The notes below the pieces were generated by a model that searched no databases, was not told the origin of the DNA, and saw only the letters and a list, made by a program, of their open reading frames with translations. A DNA stretch of 64,000 nucleotides, from NCBI RefSeq assembly GCF_037975245.1, contig NC_092561.1, positions 11,217,001-11,281,000 on the forward strand, in the 5' to 3' direction. The stretch is from Apostichopus japonicus (Eukaryota; Echinodermata; Holothuroidea; Aspidochirotida; Stichopodidae). The first letter of the stretch is position 1. The number at the start of each line of letters is the position of its first letter. The translations under genes and the position numbers were made by a program. Below are positions 51,484-63,887 of this stretch, piece by piece.

Positions 51484-53035
51484 TTAGATCATATCAGATA
51501 TCAGAATATAGGAAAATATATGCTACACTCTTTACACTAAAATGTGTAGGTGCGTAATGCAGCATGCATGTGTTAAAGACTAACTTTAAAAAGTAAAACA
51601 GATGACCGCTATCCAGTATCCAATGTGTAGGAGTAGTCTAATATGGCCTACTTTAAAGCCATCATTGTTTTTACAGTGGAATGTGTTCTGCCATTAAGAC
51701 AAACCAAAATATTTGCGAATGTAAGAAGTTACATCTTTGTTACACCTATTCTTTGGTAGATTTTCCTTGTGTTTCTGTGCATTCATTTAATGATGTGATG
51801 AACATTACCATAAGAGCTGCTGAGAAATGTCAAATATCATGCCCTTTAACTTTGAGGAAGCTGTTATTTAATGAGATCAGAAAACATGAAATGAATTTAA
51901 CTGAGTAATGGTATCTGGATTTTTGTAGATTTAAGTTGGTGGTGCTTTACCAAACCTCTGATTCTGCTCTTGTTCACACCATTGCATTAGAAAAGACCAA
52001 GAAATGTCTTCCATATAGCAGTTTCACTGCCAAATGTATAGTGAGCTCACAAAATGCATCTCCATCTTGGAACTTCTGAGACAAATAAAATCAGTAAATT
52101 CATCCTTGAATATGCTACAATGTCTGGACCACACCCTGTCTCTGTTCAGTATGCTTTATGTGTCCCATGTGACATGAAGTCTAATATCTTGTTTATAATA
52201 CACTTCATTCATTATATGACAAACAATTAAACTTACTGAATTACAACACCACACTCCACGCAAATGAAATGAAATGAAATTTAATACATTTTGATAATGC
52301 ATTTTCCTAATGTATAATATATAATGTATAATATACAGTAACTGTATCTCATGCTATTTTGAAGAAATTCTGAAATTGTGGTGTATTTATCTTCACTTTT
52401 TTGGGGTGATTTGACAATGACCCCTTAAACTCTGTTGTCTCACTAAAGAAAACTCTTGGAAACTTAAACCATACTGAACCAAAATAAAAATAATAACATC
52501 ATTTTTCCAGAACACTGTTGCCACCAACCACCCATGGTGAGAAGAGGCTTATAATTTACAGCACAATTTATCTTAATAGGCTCGCTTCATGAAGTTAGGA
52601 CCTATTTTGGGACCTGAAGGTCATAATTTCAAAAGTTGTATTTTGTCATGTCATTATTAATTTTAGGTAGCCCTCTAATGGAGGTTTAAGAAGGGAAAAA
52701 TAATTGAAGAAGCTGAAACGAAAATGCCAGAATGGCTGTGTATGCATTTATACTTAATCAGTTTGTGTTTTGGTTTTACAACTTAACATGAATGTTAACA
52801 TTTGCTAGCCTCTGAAAGTAGAGCTTAAGAATTAAGTTCTTCTTTACAGGTCCTCCTTAAAGATAATGATAAGTTTTACGTACTAAATGGTCTGATATAA
52901 ATCTTATGTAATAGAATAAAATAAATATATAATGTTCCTGTGTGAGTGTGACCATTACTCTTGACTTTATACCTTTAAAGTTTTTCATTAGGCTTAAAGT
53001 TACTAGAAGTTAAAATTTAACAGTACATGATTTTG
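51484..53035. other. non-coding, nothing recognised
   Basis: AT-rich sequence with simple TATA/ATAATGTAT repeats near 52.3 kb and a short GAAAT run at 52.26 kb. A 75-codon plus-strand frame at 51681-51908 lacks any recognised domain. Confidence 0.5.
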
Positions 53036-53450
53036 TTCAAGTTCATAGATTTTTGCTAAAAATGTAAACATTCTAACTTTCTCTGGCTGAAGCCTACTTC
53101 TGTTTGCGGTAACAATGTCCAGCTGTACACGAAAGTCGCTCAGATGAAGAACTTGATCCACAAATACACAAATATTTTTTTGCCAAAAAAGTAAGCCAAG
53201 GCAACTTGACTGCCTCTCCCTTCCACCACTCCAGTGGGTCGGCCTCCTATTGAATCGAATCGGTGGCAAGATATGTCCCAATCTCTTTCTTGATTTTCTG
53301 CTCATTGGTAAGATCCGCAGATTGGCCACCAACACCGCCAACTTGCCCTCGCTTTTTCACCTTCTGCAGCAGATCTGCAAACTTTCTTTTTCCTTGAATT
53401 TGATAACCTTCCCCTTAACTGGTTTCCTCTGAAGCTTCAGTAAGAATAAA
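53036..53450 (-). pseudogene. hAT transposase C-terminal dimerisation domain
   Basis: The minus strand reads KFADLLQKVKKRGQVGG, LTNEQKIKKEIGTYLATDSI, a stop, EADPLEWWKGEAVKLPWLTF, LAKKYLCICGSSSSSERL. After a frame change it reads DIVTANRSRLQPEKVRMFTF, LAKIYELE. DPL.WW......P.L..LAKKYL......S..SER......I...RSRL.PE.V..L.FL is the hAT C-terminal (dimerisation) signature. One stop and one frameshift are present. The N-terminal and catalytic parts would lie above 53.45 kb, but I could not recognise them. It could be a relic of the source of the non-autonomous hAT elements, though no shared termini were found. Confidence 0.8.
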
Positions 53451-55330
53451 AGGGTCCTTGACTTTCTTTTTGATGTTCCCTACACATACTGCAATAACAT
53501 ACAGTAGTTCTTTGTTTCTAGTAGTTCTTCGCAGTCATGGTAATCTGTTTTGTACCGGGGGTCTAGAAAACATGCGAATTTCAATAATGTGACAAATCCT
53601 TCCATTTTGTAGTGAGATAGTTGAAACTAATTGTGTTGGGTGACTTCAACACACTTGTCAGTTGTCACACTCTAAGCATCAATGCTTCAATTGGTGCTTT
53701 TTTATCTCAAAATTTGCCATAAAATAAACAATGCCATGTAAATTTCATCCATTAATACCAATATTTAAATTGTTGGAAAATCCTTATCAGTTTCTTAATT
53801 GGTTGATATCCATAAACCTTATGGTCCAGGGATTTGGAAATCTCTGTGGTCCTGACTTAATTTGACAAATTTAACTCAACTTTCCCTTACATCAGTCAGT
53901 TAGTTGAGTGGAAAATTTATGGCAAGAAATCACAAAGCCTTCTTGCTGTCCTTAGAAGTTTGCATTATTTCTTCTGCACTCACAAGATATTATGTGACAT
54001 ACAGTAACTCTACATTAGGGATAAAATCTCTAGCTCTGCTTTCTTCATCAGCAGCTGTAGTTAATTAATGATGCCAGACATGCCGGCACTCAACATGTTC
54101 TGTTTCTTACTACTAAGTCATTTCTCATGGCTGCCGTGGCTTTTCTTCTCAGAGAACTTAATCATAATTAAATTGCTTTAACACCCTAACTGTAACTGTA
54201 ACAGAGATCAAGACTCTCATTGCCTCCTCATATTGCTAAATGTATGAAATGCCAACTAATACCGTGTGCTAGACCTACAGTAGGCCAGCCTAGTCAGCAA
54301 TGTCCTTAAAGCTACTGTCACAGCGGTATGTGAACAAGAAATAAAGGCACAAACAAGTAGTTGAATTTAACAGAGTATATTATATCTTCACTTGGCTGGA
54401 TATCTGCTACTGAATAAAATTGGTGAAAGGTACATCTTATATACTATTTTACAATGGATTACAAGAGGCTGGGACAGGATGTTACTCTGTCCACATGTTT
54501 ACTTTACTACATAAACAGTGTTTAAAGGATATTCAAGTGTAAAGTTTTATCAGATTGTGTAGAAAACTGCTGAAATCTGACTAGCTGTGATGTCACATCC
54601 TCACATTCCTGAAAAGTCTTTGATTTTATCTCTAAATATTTTGTGAGATTTCATGACTTTCAACCAAAAGATATGTCAGGAGATCTCGTATTTGTCAAAA
54701 GAAGTATTTGAGATTAAATTAAACATCTGAAGAGTTTGATTATATTATTTTCAAATGTGTTAAAAAAGTGTAAATAATTTTTAAAGAAATATATTCACAA
54801 ATGGTGAGGATGTGACATCATACCCTCACAGTAAGTCTTTCTACACCAGTCGTTTTCAAAGAAATTTTGAAATCTTCAATGTGTCATATCTGCTTAACAG
54901 AGCATGCTATCATGGTAGTTTCTTCACTGTTCTTTTTGTCTTTTTGTGCTCTTTCATACAAAATAGACATGTCAAACACCTGAAACAATCCTTTAAGCTA
55001 CTGAGAAAATGACCACACATTCTGTTGAAGACTACATAATAGTAGGTGCACACAAGTGCAGGGATTCTGTTGTAGAAAGTTACACTGGAGGCCAGAGTGT
55101 GGGTGATCTCCTGGAACTAAGAAGTTGGAGGCTTCTGGGAGGTGTGATGTAAGAACTTCCTGTCTGTGCTACTAGCTAAGATATTGTAAATATGTTCCTA
55201 GGGTAAGGGGAAGGTGAGATACTGTATTGGTAAAATGCTCTCTGTTATACTACTGCAAGACCCTAAATTTACACTGAGCAATATAAGAGGCAGAGTATCA
55301 ATAGGTATATTAATGGTGCACTGTCTCTTG
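53451..55330. other. non-coding, nothing recognised
   Basis: AT-rich, with only short incidental frames. No RNA gene or mobile element ends identified. Confidence 0.5.
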
Positions 55331-55333
55331 ACA

Positions 55334-55480
55334 AACAGCTACTTAAGCTAGGCTACATGGCACAAGATGCATGCATGCCTATACAGCTACTGAAGCTAGG
55401 GTATGGCACAGATGCATGCATGCCTATACAGTTACTATTTGCTAGGCTATGGCAAGATGCATGCATGCCTATACAGTTAC
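55334..55480. repeat. minisatellite, ~46-bp unit, three copies
   Basis: CAGCTACT/CAGTTACT recurs at 55336, 55384 and 55430 with a period of 44-48 bp. Each unit contains AGCTAGG.TA..GGCACA and GATGCATGCATGCCTATA, the latter including the palindrome TGCATGCA. Confidence 0.9.
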
Positions 55481-57150
55481 AACACAGGGTAATGTAGCAT
55501 AGAGGTCATACCTGTATGGCAGCAGCTTTGAGAGAGAGATAACTAGCACATGGCATCAACTTATATACTAGGTCACTGTAAAAGTCAACCTAATTAGCAT
55601 GGACCATACCAAAATGCAGACAGGGATGTCCAAACAATGAACACAGTGAATGTTTTGGGACACCACAATACTACAACTTCATCAATACTTCCACTTAATT
55701 TGAGTATGCTACATCTTTTCAGATGTTTGTATGTGATAGTTGATGAGTGTTTACTTATACAATAAAATGTGTCAATGATGGAAAAGCTGTTGAGAGTTTG
55801 AACATGAAAATTTATAGTCTTGAAGGAATGTTATTGGAAGCTGAAACATTGTTAATTTTGATCATGAATACCAAATGTTACATATTTGGGTAATGTTGTA
55901 TTTTCAATATTGTGTACACATAAACCTTGATATGCTATACCTTGAGTGCTCTGAAGAATGGATATGTGGGTATAATTAATCATTTATTTTAATTGTGTTA
56001 TTATTATTAATATTGATTTATTTGTTTAGAAGGAAATGAGAATTGGATATTTTCTTGTTTTGTCCTATGGTGTCTAAGTTTGGAGAAAGTTTGATTGTAG
56101 CAGTATGGGGTCCCATTGATTGAAGAATGGACATTACACTAGTAATTATCCATATTTTGGTATATAGTTGCATTCCAGTATTGTGTACAAATACACCTTG
56201 CCGACTTTCTCCTGCACTATCAGACCAACCTGTGTTTGCGTCATATTTGATGTAAACATAAAGTCATTTGTTTATCATTAGAGTACTTTCCAAAGTACCT
56301 CAGGCTTGGAAAAGTTGAATGTTCACAACTACACTACACAGTTTAGAGTACCCACATAACCAATGGTGTCCTGTTGTTGATACAAGCTCATTGTTTAAGA
56401 TGACTTGCAACATATATAATTGTCAATTCTGATAGTCTATACTGTAACTCAGCACAAAACTTTAACATCTCTAGAGATGACTATCACTCCAGTTAAGGCT
56501 AGTTGTAAGGGCAGACTGAGTAGAGTTTGGTGTTACTCGTGTCCCAAAGTCACTGATATTTATAAAATTGTTAAGATGTGAGCTTCATTTGTGAATACAT
56601 TAACTAATGCTCCTTACTGCTGTAGTAACAGTCTCAAGTCTAGAGATTCACTTGTGTCCAGATGCCCTAGGAGTAATTTACTTTCCTCGATCACTAGACA
56701 CAGCTTTAAACATGGTCAAATGTGCTGAATAACTATCGTTTTTAAAAGCTGGAATAAGCTTTCAAATTAAATTTAAACTTCATTTTGTGTACAATTATTA
56801 ATACTCTGATTAAGTTAAATCTTTCTTTTTAATACATCCTATTGACTACTATTCATGTTTCTTTGTTTTTGATACCACCAAGTTGCTTTACTTCATTTCT
56901 CTGTTCCCCTTATTTATTTTTTTAAAGGTTACTAGCCTTGATAAACAGTCACTAGCCTCGATAAACAGTCATGTTTTCTAGTGTCCTGTATGCATGTATA
57001 AAGTAATATGTACACACGTTTGTATATTTAATTCTACTCATAAATGTGTATATATATATACAAAATATATAACTCAAAGCCAACCATGGCTTTGTTTGTG
57101 ACCTGAAATTTCTCAACAGATAGCTAGATTGGTGTGTACTATTATTCCAT
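55481..57150. other. non-coding, nothing recognised
   Basis: Long stretch of AT-rich unique-looking sequence without exon-like frames. Confidence 0.5.
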
Positions 57151-57151
57151 G

Positions 57152-58837
57152 GTGACTCGTGTGACATTTTTACTAAAATTCCTCTCTATTTGATATCATT
57201 AAACAAATAAAGAAATTACCTGGGAAGAAAGCATTCATGTAGCAGTGAAGGAACGCCTTAATGCTTACAACAGTAGAGAAAAAATATTTATACCTCAAGT
57301 ATTGGGGGTGAAATTGGCGAAAAACTAAACGTGACTCGCGTGACAGTTACTATTAGCAAAATTCAGAATGCACACACATGTATTTGATTTCTTATGTCTT
57401 ATTAAAATTTTTCCAATCAATTTTTATAATCATACCGAAGTTGAAAAACACCTCTACCTCAATTGCTATGCAACTTTGGAAAAATGTTGTAACCCATGGA
57501 AATAATGAGGAAGATGTATTGTGACTCGCGTGACAAGAAAACGTGACTCGCGTGACAAGTTCACTTTTCGGATAGTTCTAGACCAAATGCAGTAATGAAT
57601 CGAAAGTATAGATCTTGCATAGTGAAATATAACATTCATTAGTCTAGAAAGTGTCCAAAAGGTACTTCCCTTGGTAATGTCCAGATGATATTCATGTCCC
57701 CGAGTTACCTTCATGAATGCAGACAGAAGGTAACATACTGTACGGGTAGTACAGTTGTTCAGGCAATATATCTTGTCAATTAATATTTATAACAATATTT
57801 AGTCTGTTGAAGTCACTCATTTGAAAGCTATAGAAGAAAGAGATCTATCAAAATGTGATTCAAATTACCATTCTGATTTATCATATTTGAATAAACCAAA
57901 AGTGTAATATTTGAGAAGATACATTCGCTCATAGTATTTTGGGAATGATTGAGCAGTTAAAACCTTAAGGTTGTCAAGTCATAGCACATGGCATTGCCAG
58001 ATACAAATATAGATTATGTTTTTGTATATTACTAAAAAATAAATGACATGTGCTAACTTTTCAAATGTGGTGATAAAATAGGCATTATATTGCGAATAAA
58101 TATTCATGATTTTAAATTCTGATATTTCAAATAAAATTATTATAATTAGTTGCATTATGTGTGCCCATTTTATTCAAGTTGCCTAATTAAAGGGGTATGC
58201 ATATGATATCTTCAATCAGTGATTCATTCATCAAACTATAACATCCCTGTAATTTTCACACAGTAAATAGGTAGAAACACTATCTTGATTTGACGTGACT
58301 CGCGTGACGTGACTCGCGTGACATTCGTAAAGGGTGATTTTCTGCAAAATTTGAATATCTTCTGAAAAGGAAAATTCAGTAATCCTTTTGGTATCTATGT
58401 GACGACTTGAAATTAATTATTTGGAGTGAAACTTTTGTGCAGGCAAGGAGAAAAAAACAAAAACAGTCAATTTTGTGACACACGTGGCAGTAAATCAAGG
58501 ATGTTTACTGTTTTCAATTTACCACTATGTCTAATGCCTTGATGTCAAAATAAAATTGAAGCTATTAAGTGAGCACTATGCTATAGCAAATATAATTAGT
58601 CCAACACAGAGTTAATAGGTAGAAACACTATCTTGAATTGACGTGACTCGTGTGACGTGACTCGCGTGACATTCGTAAAGGGTGATTTTCCGCAAAATTT
58701 GAATATCTTCTGGAAAGGAAAATTCAGTAATCCTTTTGGTATCTATGTGAAGACTTGATATTCATTATTTGGAGAAAAAATATTGTGCAGGCAAGGAGAA
58801 AAAAAAAAAAAACAGTAAATTTTGTGACTCGCGTGAC
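57152..58837. promoter_or_regulatory. cluster of ten GTGACTCGCGTGAC 14-mers
   Basis: Exact or near-exact copies begin at 57152, 57331, 57521, 57543, 58295, 58309, 58475 (degenerate), 58643, 58657 and 58824, all on the plus strand. Variants are at the CGC position (CGT). Two places have back-to-back pairs. The 5' half TGACTC resembles an AP-1 half, and the word is flanked by GTGAC repeats. Surrounding sequence is AT-rich and CpG-poor, so these CpG-bearing words stand out. A role as a binding-site cluster is inference; the clustering is observed. Confidence 0.55.
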
Positions 58838-58950
58838 AGTAAATCGAGGGTGTTTTCAATTCACCACTATTGTCTAATGCCTTGATGTAGAAAAAAAATT
58901 GAAGCTAATAAGTGAGCACTATGCTATAGCAAATATAATTAGTCCAAAAA
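58265..58950. repeat. tandem dimer, 348-bp unit
   Basis: AATAGGTAGAAACACTATCT starts at 58266 and 58614. The two units share GTAAAGGGTGATTTTC, CAGTAATCCTTTTGGTATCT, GCAGGCAAGGAG and GAGCACTATGCTATAGCAAA. Each holds a back-to-back pair plus one single copy of the GTGACTCGCGTGAC word. Confidence 0.9.
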
Positions 58951-60560
58951 ACTGATGATACCTATGATTACTATGTACAAATCTGCACAAAATGAAATTT
59001 CACTGTATTTTTCATAATTTAGTTTCTACGGGAACCATTTGTTATTACCGACCCCATAATCAAACAAATGACATTTTGGGGGTGAAAAAATTATTTTTAG
59101 TAACTACAAGTATTCTTTTTATTGGAAACTTATACAATTTTAATGTACAATGATTTTAAATTTTTTGGTATGATGTTGACCTTATCATGGAATTGACCTT
59201 ATATGTGATACTACAGGTATGTGTTGAAAATTCAGCCTCAGCACTACACTTTACATTCTCGGTATCTCTTTGTGCTATAGTGATATGATTGCCTGTAAGT
59301 TTGTGTTTTAGATAAATTTCTTATTTAATAAATTTCTTAAATAAATTCAGATATGTTTGAGGTAAATTTGCCTAATCTGTATTCATGGACTGGCATGGAG
59401 AAAGTATAAAGAAAGAGTTATCAGTTTTTTTTGTATTGATTGAAAGCTTTAATCACTTTAATTTATATTCACTCAAATCAGGATTTAGATGGACTATACG
59501 AAAAGGTTACTAAGGAAGTGCATAGAAAATGTCTTTTTGTAATTTTTAAGAGGTTATCAAAGATAATCAGTTGATAAGTTTAACTACTGAATTGGTAATC
59601 ACATGTCTTCTTTTTTTGTTTTGTATGTTGAATATTAATTAATTCAAAATTGACCGTGTTTGTAAATTTCTTAACATGTCAATAAACCATACATGCAATT
59701 TATTGTTATTTCATTATCATTTCTTTGTCCATTTTACCTTCAACTTTCTGTAGAAGTTTGGGGGAGGGGGGGATTTCTAAAACCCAGGATAAAGCCTTAT
59801 AGGGGGTAATGTAAGTGAGAAATATGCAACATCAAATATACCCTGCTTTTCCAGTAATGAAAGACAATCAGATAATGCAGAAAATGGAGCAGTTTTGTGC
59901 CACCTGTCGTTAACCTCCTTCACACCTCATCAGAAATTCTGGAAATCACATAATTTGTAAATCAATTCATAACCAGAAAACCGACATGTATAAAGAGTGA
60001 TTTCTTGCGATAGTTTATATTCTATTTATTAGGTCATGATAAAAAACTTCTTTTCTGGGAGGTTCTGACTCTTCACTTGATTCCTGGAAATTATAGCAGG
60101 TTTGTTTAGTGTCATATGTCTCAGAGAGGAACAAATATGGAGATAAAATACTTGTTGAACTGAGCAGGTTTGTGTTAATTAGTATGTCTCTATGAGGAAC
60201 AAACCTGAAGATTTTATCAGGCACTGACTCTCGACATTTGTGAAATACGACGGAAAACTTCAACAACGGACGCAAAGACTTAAAACCAATGATTCACAAT
60301 GATATCGTTCATTCATATAGCAATGTATGTTCAAACAGTATGTTAATACGTTGCAATACACACCTTGTCACAGGCATCTATGCCGCGACGTACATTGCAA
60401 CTCCAAAAGTTAGTGACACACTTAAGTCAATGGAGATTTGGTCGAGACTTCCGATTCTTCTATGGATGCCCTTAAGCTAATATCCAATTGCCAACAGCGT
60501 CTCCTGGCGTAATGCACCAATTATCTAATTGGCTGATCTGTGGGGGTTAGGGTAGATTAA
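58951..60560. other. non-coding, nothing recognised
   Basis: AT-rich. A small internal repetition around 60.10-60.21 kb (GAGGAACAAA..TGAAGAT type) is too short to define an element. Confidence 0.45.
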
Positions 60561-61835
60561 AAACAAGGTTTTCAGACCAATTTCAAATTTGATGTGTAGA
60601 AATACCACAATGAGTACAAAAAGTATTTTGTTTTTGGTGGAGGTCAAAGGTCATTTGGGGTCACCAGGGGTAAAATTGTGAAAACCATATAAAAAAATAT
60701 CAAGAAGCGAACGGTGGGCAGAGCTCATGTCTAGTGTGTAGAAGTACCACATTGAGTACAAGAAGCCTATTGTTTTTGGTGGAGGTCACTGGTCAAGAGG
60801 GGTCAAATTGTAAGTGAAAACCTTGTAAAGACGATATCTCAAGAAGGGAAGATGGGCAGACCTCATATATGGTGTATAGGAGTACCACATTGTGTACAAG
60901 AAGCCCATTGTTTGGGTGGAGGTCATTTGGGGTCAAATTGTAAACACCTTATAAACAATATCTCAAGAAGGGAAGCTCACCAGGGGTAAAATTGTGAAAA
61001 CCTTATAAAAACATATCTCAAGTAGCAAACGATGCGCAGAGCTCATGTCTAGTGTGTAAAAGTACCACATTGAGTACAAGAAGCCTATTGTTTTTGGTGG
61101 AGGTCACAGGTCAAGAGGGGTCAAATTGTATGTGAAAACCTTGTTAAGATGATATCTCAAGAAGGGAAGATGGGCAGACCTCATATACAGTGTATAGTAC
61201 CACATTGTGTACAAGAAGCCCATTGTTTTGGTGGAGGTCATTTGGGGTCAAATTGTAAACATCTTGTAAACAATATCTCAAGAAGGGAAGCTTGGGCAGA
61301 TCTCATACTTGGTATATAGGTGTATAACATTCAGTAAAAGGAGCCTATTGATTTTGGTGGAGGTCAAAGGTCATTTGGGGACAACCGGTCAAATCGTGAT
61401 AGCCTTGTAAACATGATATTGCCAGAAGGGAACCTTGGACAGATCTCACGTTTGGTTTGTAGATGTAACATATCAAATTTAAGGAGCCTATTATTTGCTT
61501 TTGGTCAAGGTCAAAATGTCATTTGAAGTAAAATGCCAAACATTTACTTCATTCCCCTCTTACCTGTCTCTCTACGCTAACACACCTTCCTAAATATAAT
61601 ATCGCAAGAGAAGCTTGGACAGATCACATATTTGGTATGTAGTTGTACCACATTGAGTACACAAAGCCTAATGTTGTGGTCAGAAGTCAATGGTCATTTG
61701 AGTTCACCAGGGGGCAAATTGTGAAAACCATGTTTTTCACAATATCAACAAGGACAGATGTCACATTTAGTACAAGGAGCCTGTTGTTGAGGTCAATGGC
61801 CTATGCCATTGTGAATTTATTGTTTGTCACATGAC
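60561..61835. repeat. satellite with ~140-175 bp units, about eight copies
   Basis: GTACCACATTG.GTACAAGAAG recurs at about 60745, 60890, 61063 and 61199, with weaker copies to 61646. Each unit carries CCTATTGTTTTTGGTGGAGG, then GGTCAAATTGT.A and ATATCTCAAGAAGGGAAG. 60.66-60.96 and 60.97-61.27 kb form a higher-order pair of about 310 bp. AGGTCAAAGGTCA, a perfect DR1 nuclear-receptor-type direct repeat, occurs near 60643 and 61363. Confidence 0.92.
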
Positions 61836-62795
61836 ACTGATTTTCACTATTACTTAGATCAAATATGTTGTACACCCTCACTATACATTAAGTCAGATTT
61901 ATGAAGAAAACTGCTCATGTTACATCATCAAAACCAAAATGCATTTTTGCATTCTGGTTAAACTTATTATTCAAAACTTTATAATATATTTTCCTTCCTG
62001 ATATTTCATAATATGATGGGCTGAGTAGATACAACAGTCACTTTTAATTGATGAGCCAGTGAAGTTTAAAAGGGTCATTTCTGATGAACTAAAAATGGTG
62101 TAAAAAAATATAACCCAGATTGACAGTAATAGTTTGTGAAAGTCTTACAGTTTCCCTTTAATTTCTTTTTTTTTTATCTTTTTTTTTTATAATTCAGCTG
62201 CTAGGTTACTGCATTACTTAAGCCACTTAATCTCAGTGACATTGCTTATTATTGACCCAACTCCAAATCATAACCAATTAGGTGCAATATTAACTTTTTA
62301 GAAATTTGTCAGCAACATATTCCCTGGTTTGACTATTGGTTTGAGATTACATTGTACACTATCCCTAATACTCATCATGAGCACACTGAGGTACAAATGA
62401 TCTCAATCTTCTTGGTCAAGAGTAACCCAGTTAAAACTGACATACTACAACATATTATGTAAGGGTATTTCGTAGGGCAGTAACAATATATATCTTTATG
62501 TAAAAATGTCCATAAGTTTGAAATTTCACAAGCTCAAAAAAAGTTTTGTAATATTTATATTGATGTCAGCTTAAGTAAATAGCACACTACAACATGTTCC
62601 TCTAGATACAAGAAAATAGGTTCCTGTTAACAAATCCTTTTCAAACTGATTCCACGTCTTGGAGTCACATATTTATACTGAACTTTTTTATGAGAATTTG
62701 ATAAATTCCTTCCTTTGGCATTACCTGTAATCTACCAAATACTGAAAAAATTCCTCCAAATCATGCAATGACAAAATGTAATACACCAAATGATG
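61836..62795. other. non-coding, nothing recognised
   Basis: AT-rich, with T-runs near 62.17 kb. No exon or element ends. Confidence 0.5.
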
Positions 62796-62803
62796 GTTCT
62801 GCT

Positions 62804-63887
62804 CAGTGGCGGCGGAACCGGGGGGGCTCAGCCCCCCCAATAAAAAAGTTGAGGGGGCAAATGCATGATAAGCCCCCCCAATATTTACCAAGGCTCCGAA
62901 ACGTGCATCTGCCCATTTTTCAATGCATACTTGTCGATCTGTCCGATGCACACGTATGCTCTATAGGTGTAATAATTTTAGTAATTGCTGGGGGACCCTC
63001 GGCCCGTCCCCTGGCTATAGATAACATTGTCACCCCAACCGCGTCTTCACGCGGTTGGGAAGCAGTGAAAAGTGGAAGCAGTGAGTGTGAGTACCGGTAA
63101 GCGTAACACAACTTCGTCTTAGGCAATGACTTGCCTCATTTCAGCCAGTTCTCCAACATCCCCTTACTTAGTGACGGAGCGTCCATATATACAGTCAGGG
63201 GGCGGATGCCCCCCCCCCCCTGACGGACTCAAATGGACTGCTGGCGCCCTTTTCAGCTTTTCACTACTTTTTTACTTATTCGCGATTTTTGACTATTTTA
63301 TTGCGCTCTCATATACCTATTGACATTTGTCATATTCTGTTGGTTTAATTTTCCGACAAAATGGCGACGACACCTATTTATTCTCCGTTTATCTGCAAAT
63401 TAGCAAGGCCCCGGAAAGGGTCATTTCCTGCAATCTAGGAAGTATCTTTACTCAAAAATTTTCTGTACGCTCCGCGCCAACCTGTGGTGGCGCTCCGCTT
63501 AGTTAGTGTCGAAAGCGCCCCTACAGACCATTCTTGCCCTCCCTGCACCAATACCCTAGCTCCGCCACTGCCCTTACTACACTCAAAAACATCTTTGCGA
63601 GAACACTACGAGTAATAGCTACTCTCTTAAAAAACCATCGAATATACAAATTACAATGTTTTTACAGACTTTTACGTGCAATCTGAGAAATTGCAGGCTT
63701 GAGACCCATATTTTAGGGCTGGGTATTCGCAGCATAAAACACTCGGAAAGTGCCGTTTCCGGCCATCTGGGGGTTTGAAAAAACCCAAAATTTTCTTGTA
63801 CGCTCCGCGCCAACCGATGGTGGCGCTTCGCTTAGATAGTCTCCACACATTAGCCCCCCCAATAATTTTTCCGTTCCGCCGCGCCTG
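62804..63887. mobile_element. non-autonomous hAT element (outer), 1084 bp including nested insert
   Basis: The left end is CAGTGGCGGCGGAAC and the right end GTTCCGCCGCGCCTG (inverse CAGGCGCGGCGGAAC, two mismatches). The 8-bp target duplication GTTCTGCT is exact at 62796-62803 and 63888-63895. Subterminal G/C runs (GGGGGGGCTCAGCCCCCCC) lie inside each end. No transposase was recognised. It contains a second hAT-like element at 63169-63570; without that insert and one target copy it is about 674 bp. Confidence 0.9.
63169..63570. mobile_element. hAT MITE nested in the outer hAT, 402 bp
   Basis: The left end TAGTGACGGAGCG pairs with the right end CGCCACTG (inverse CAGTGGCGGAGCT). The 8-bp target duplication CCCTTACT is exact at 63161-63168 and 63571-63578. 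Near its right end it has TGTACGCTCCGCGCCAACC and TGGTGGCGCTCCGC, almost the same as a sequence near the right end of the outer element (about 63798-63832). The two elements therefore belong to related families. Confidence 0.9.

Noticed and set aside
57152-58837. Integron- or attachment-site-like array of GTGACTCGCGTGAC
   Set aside because: No integrase or cassette genes, eukaryotic context, and part of the array is an ordinary tandem duplication.
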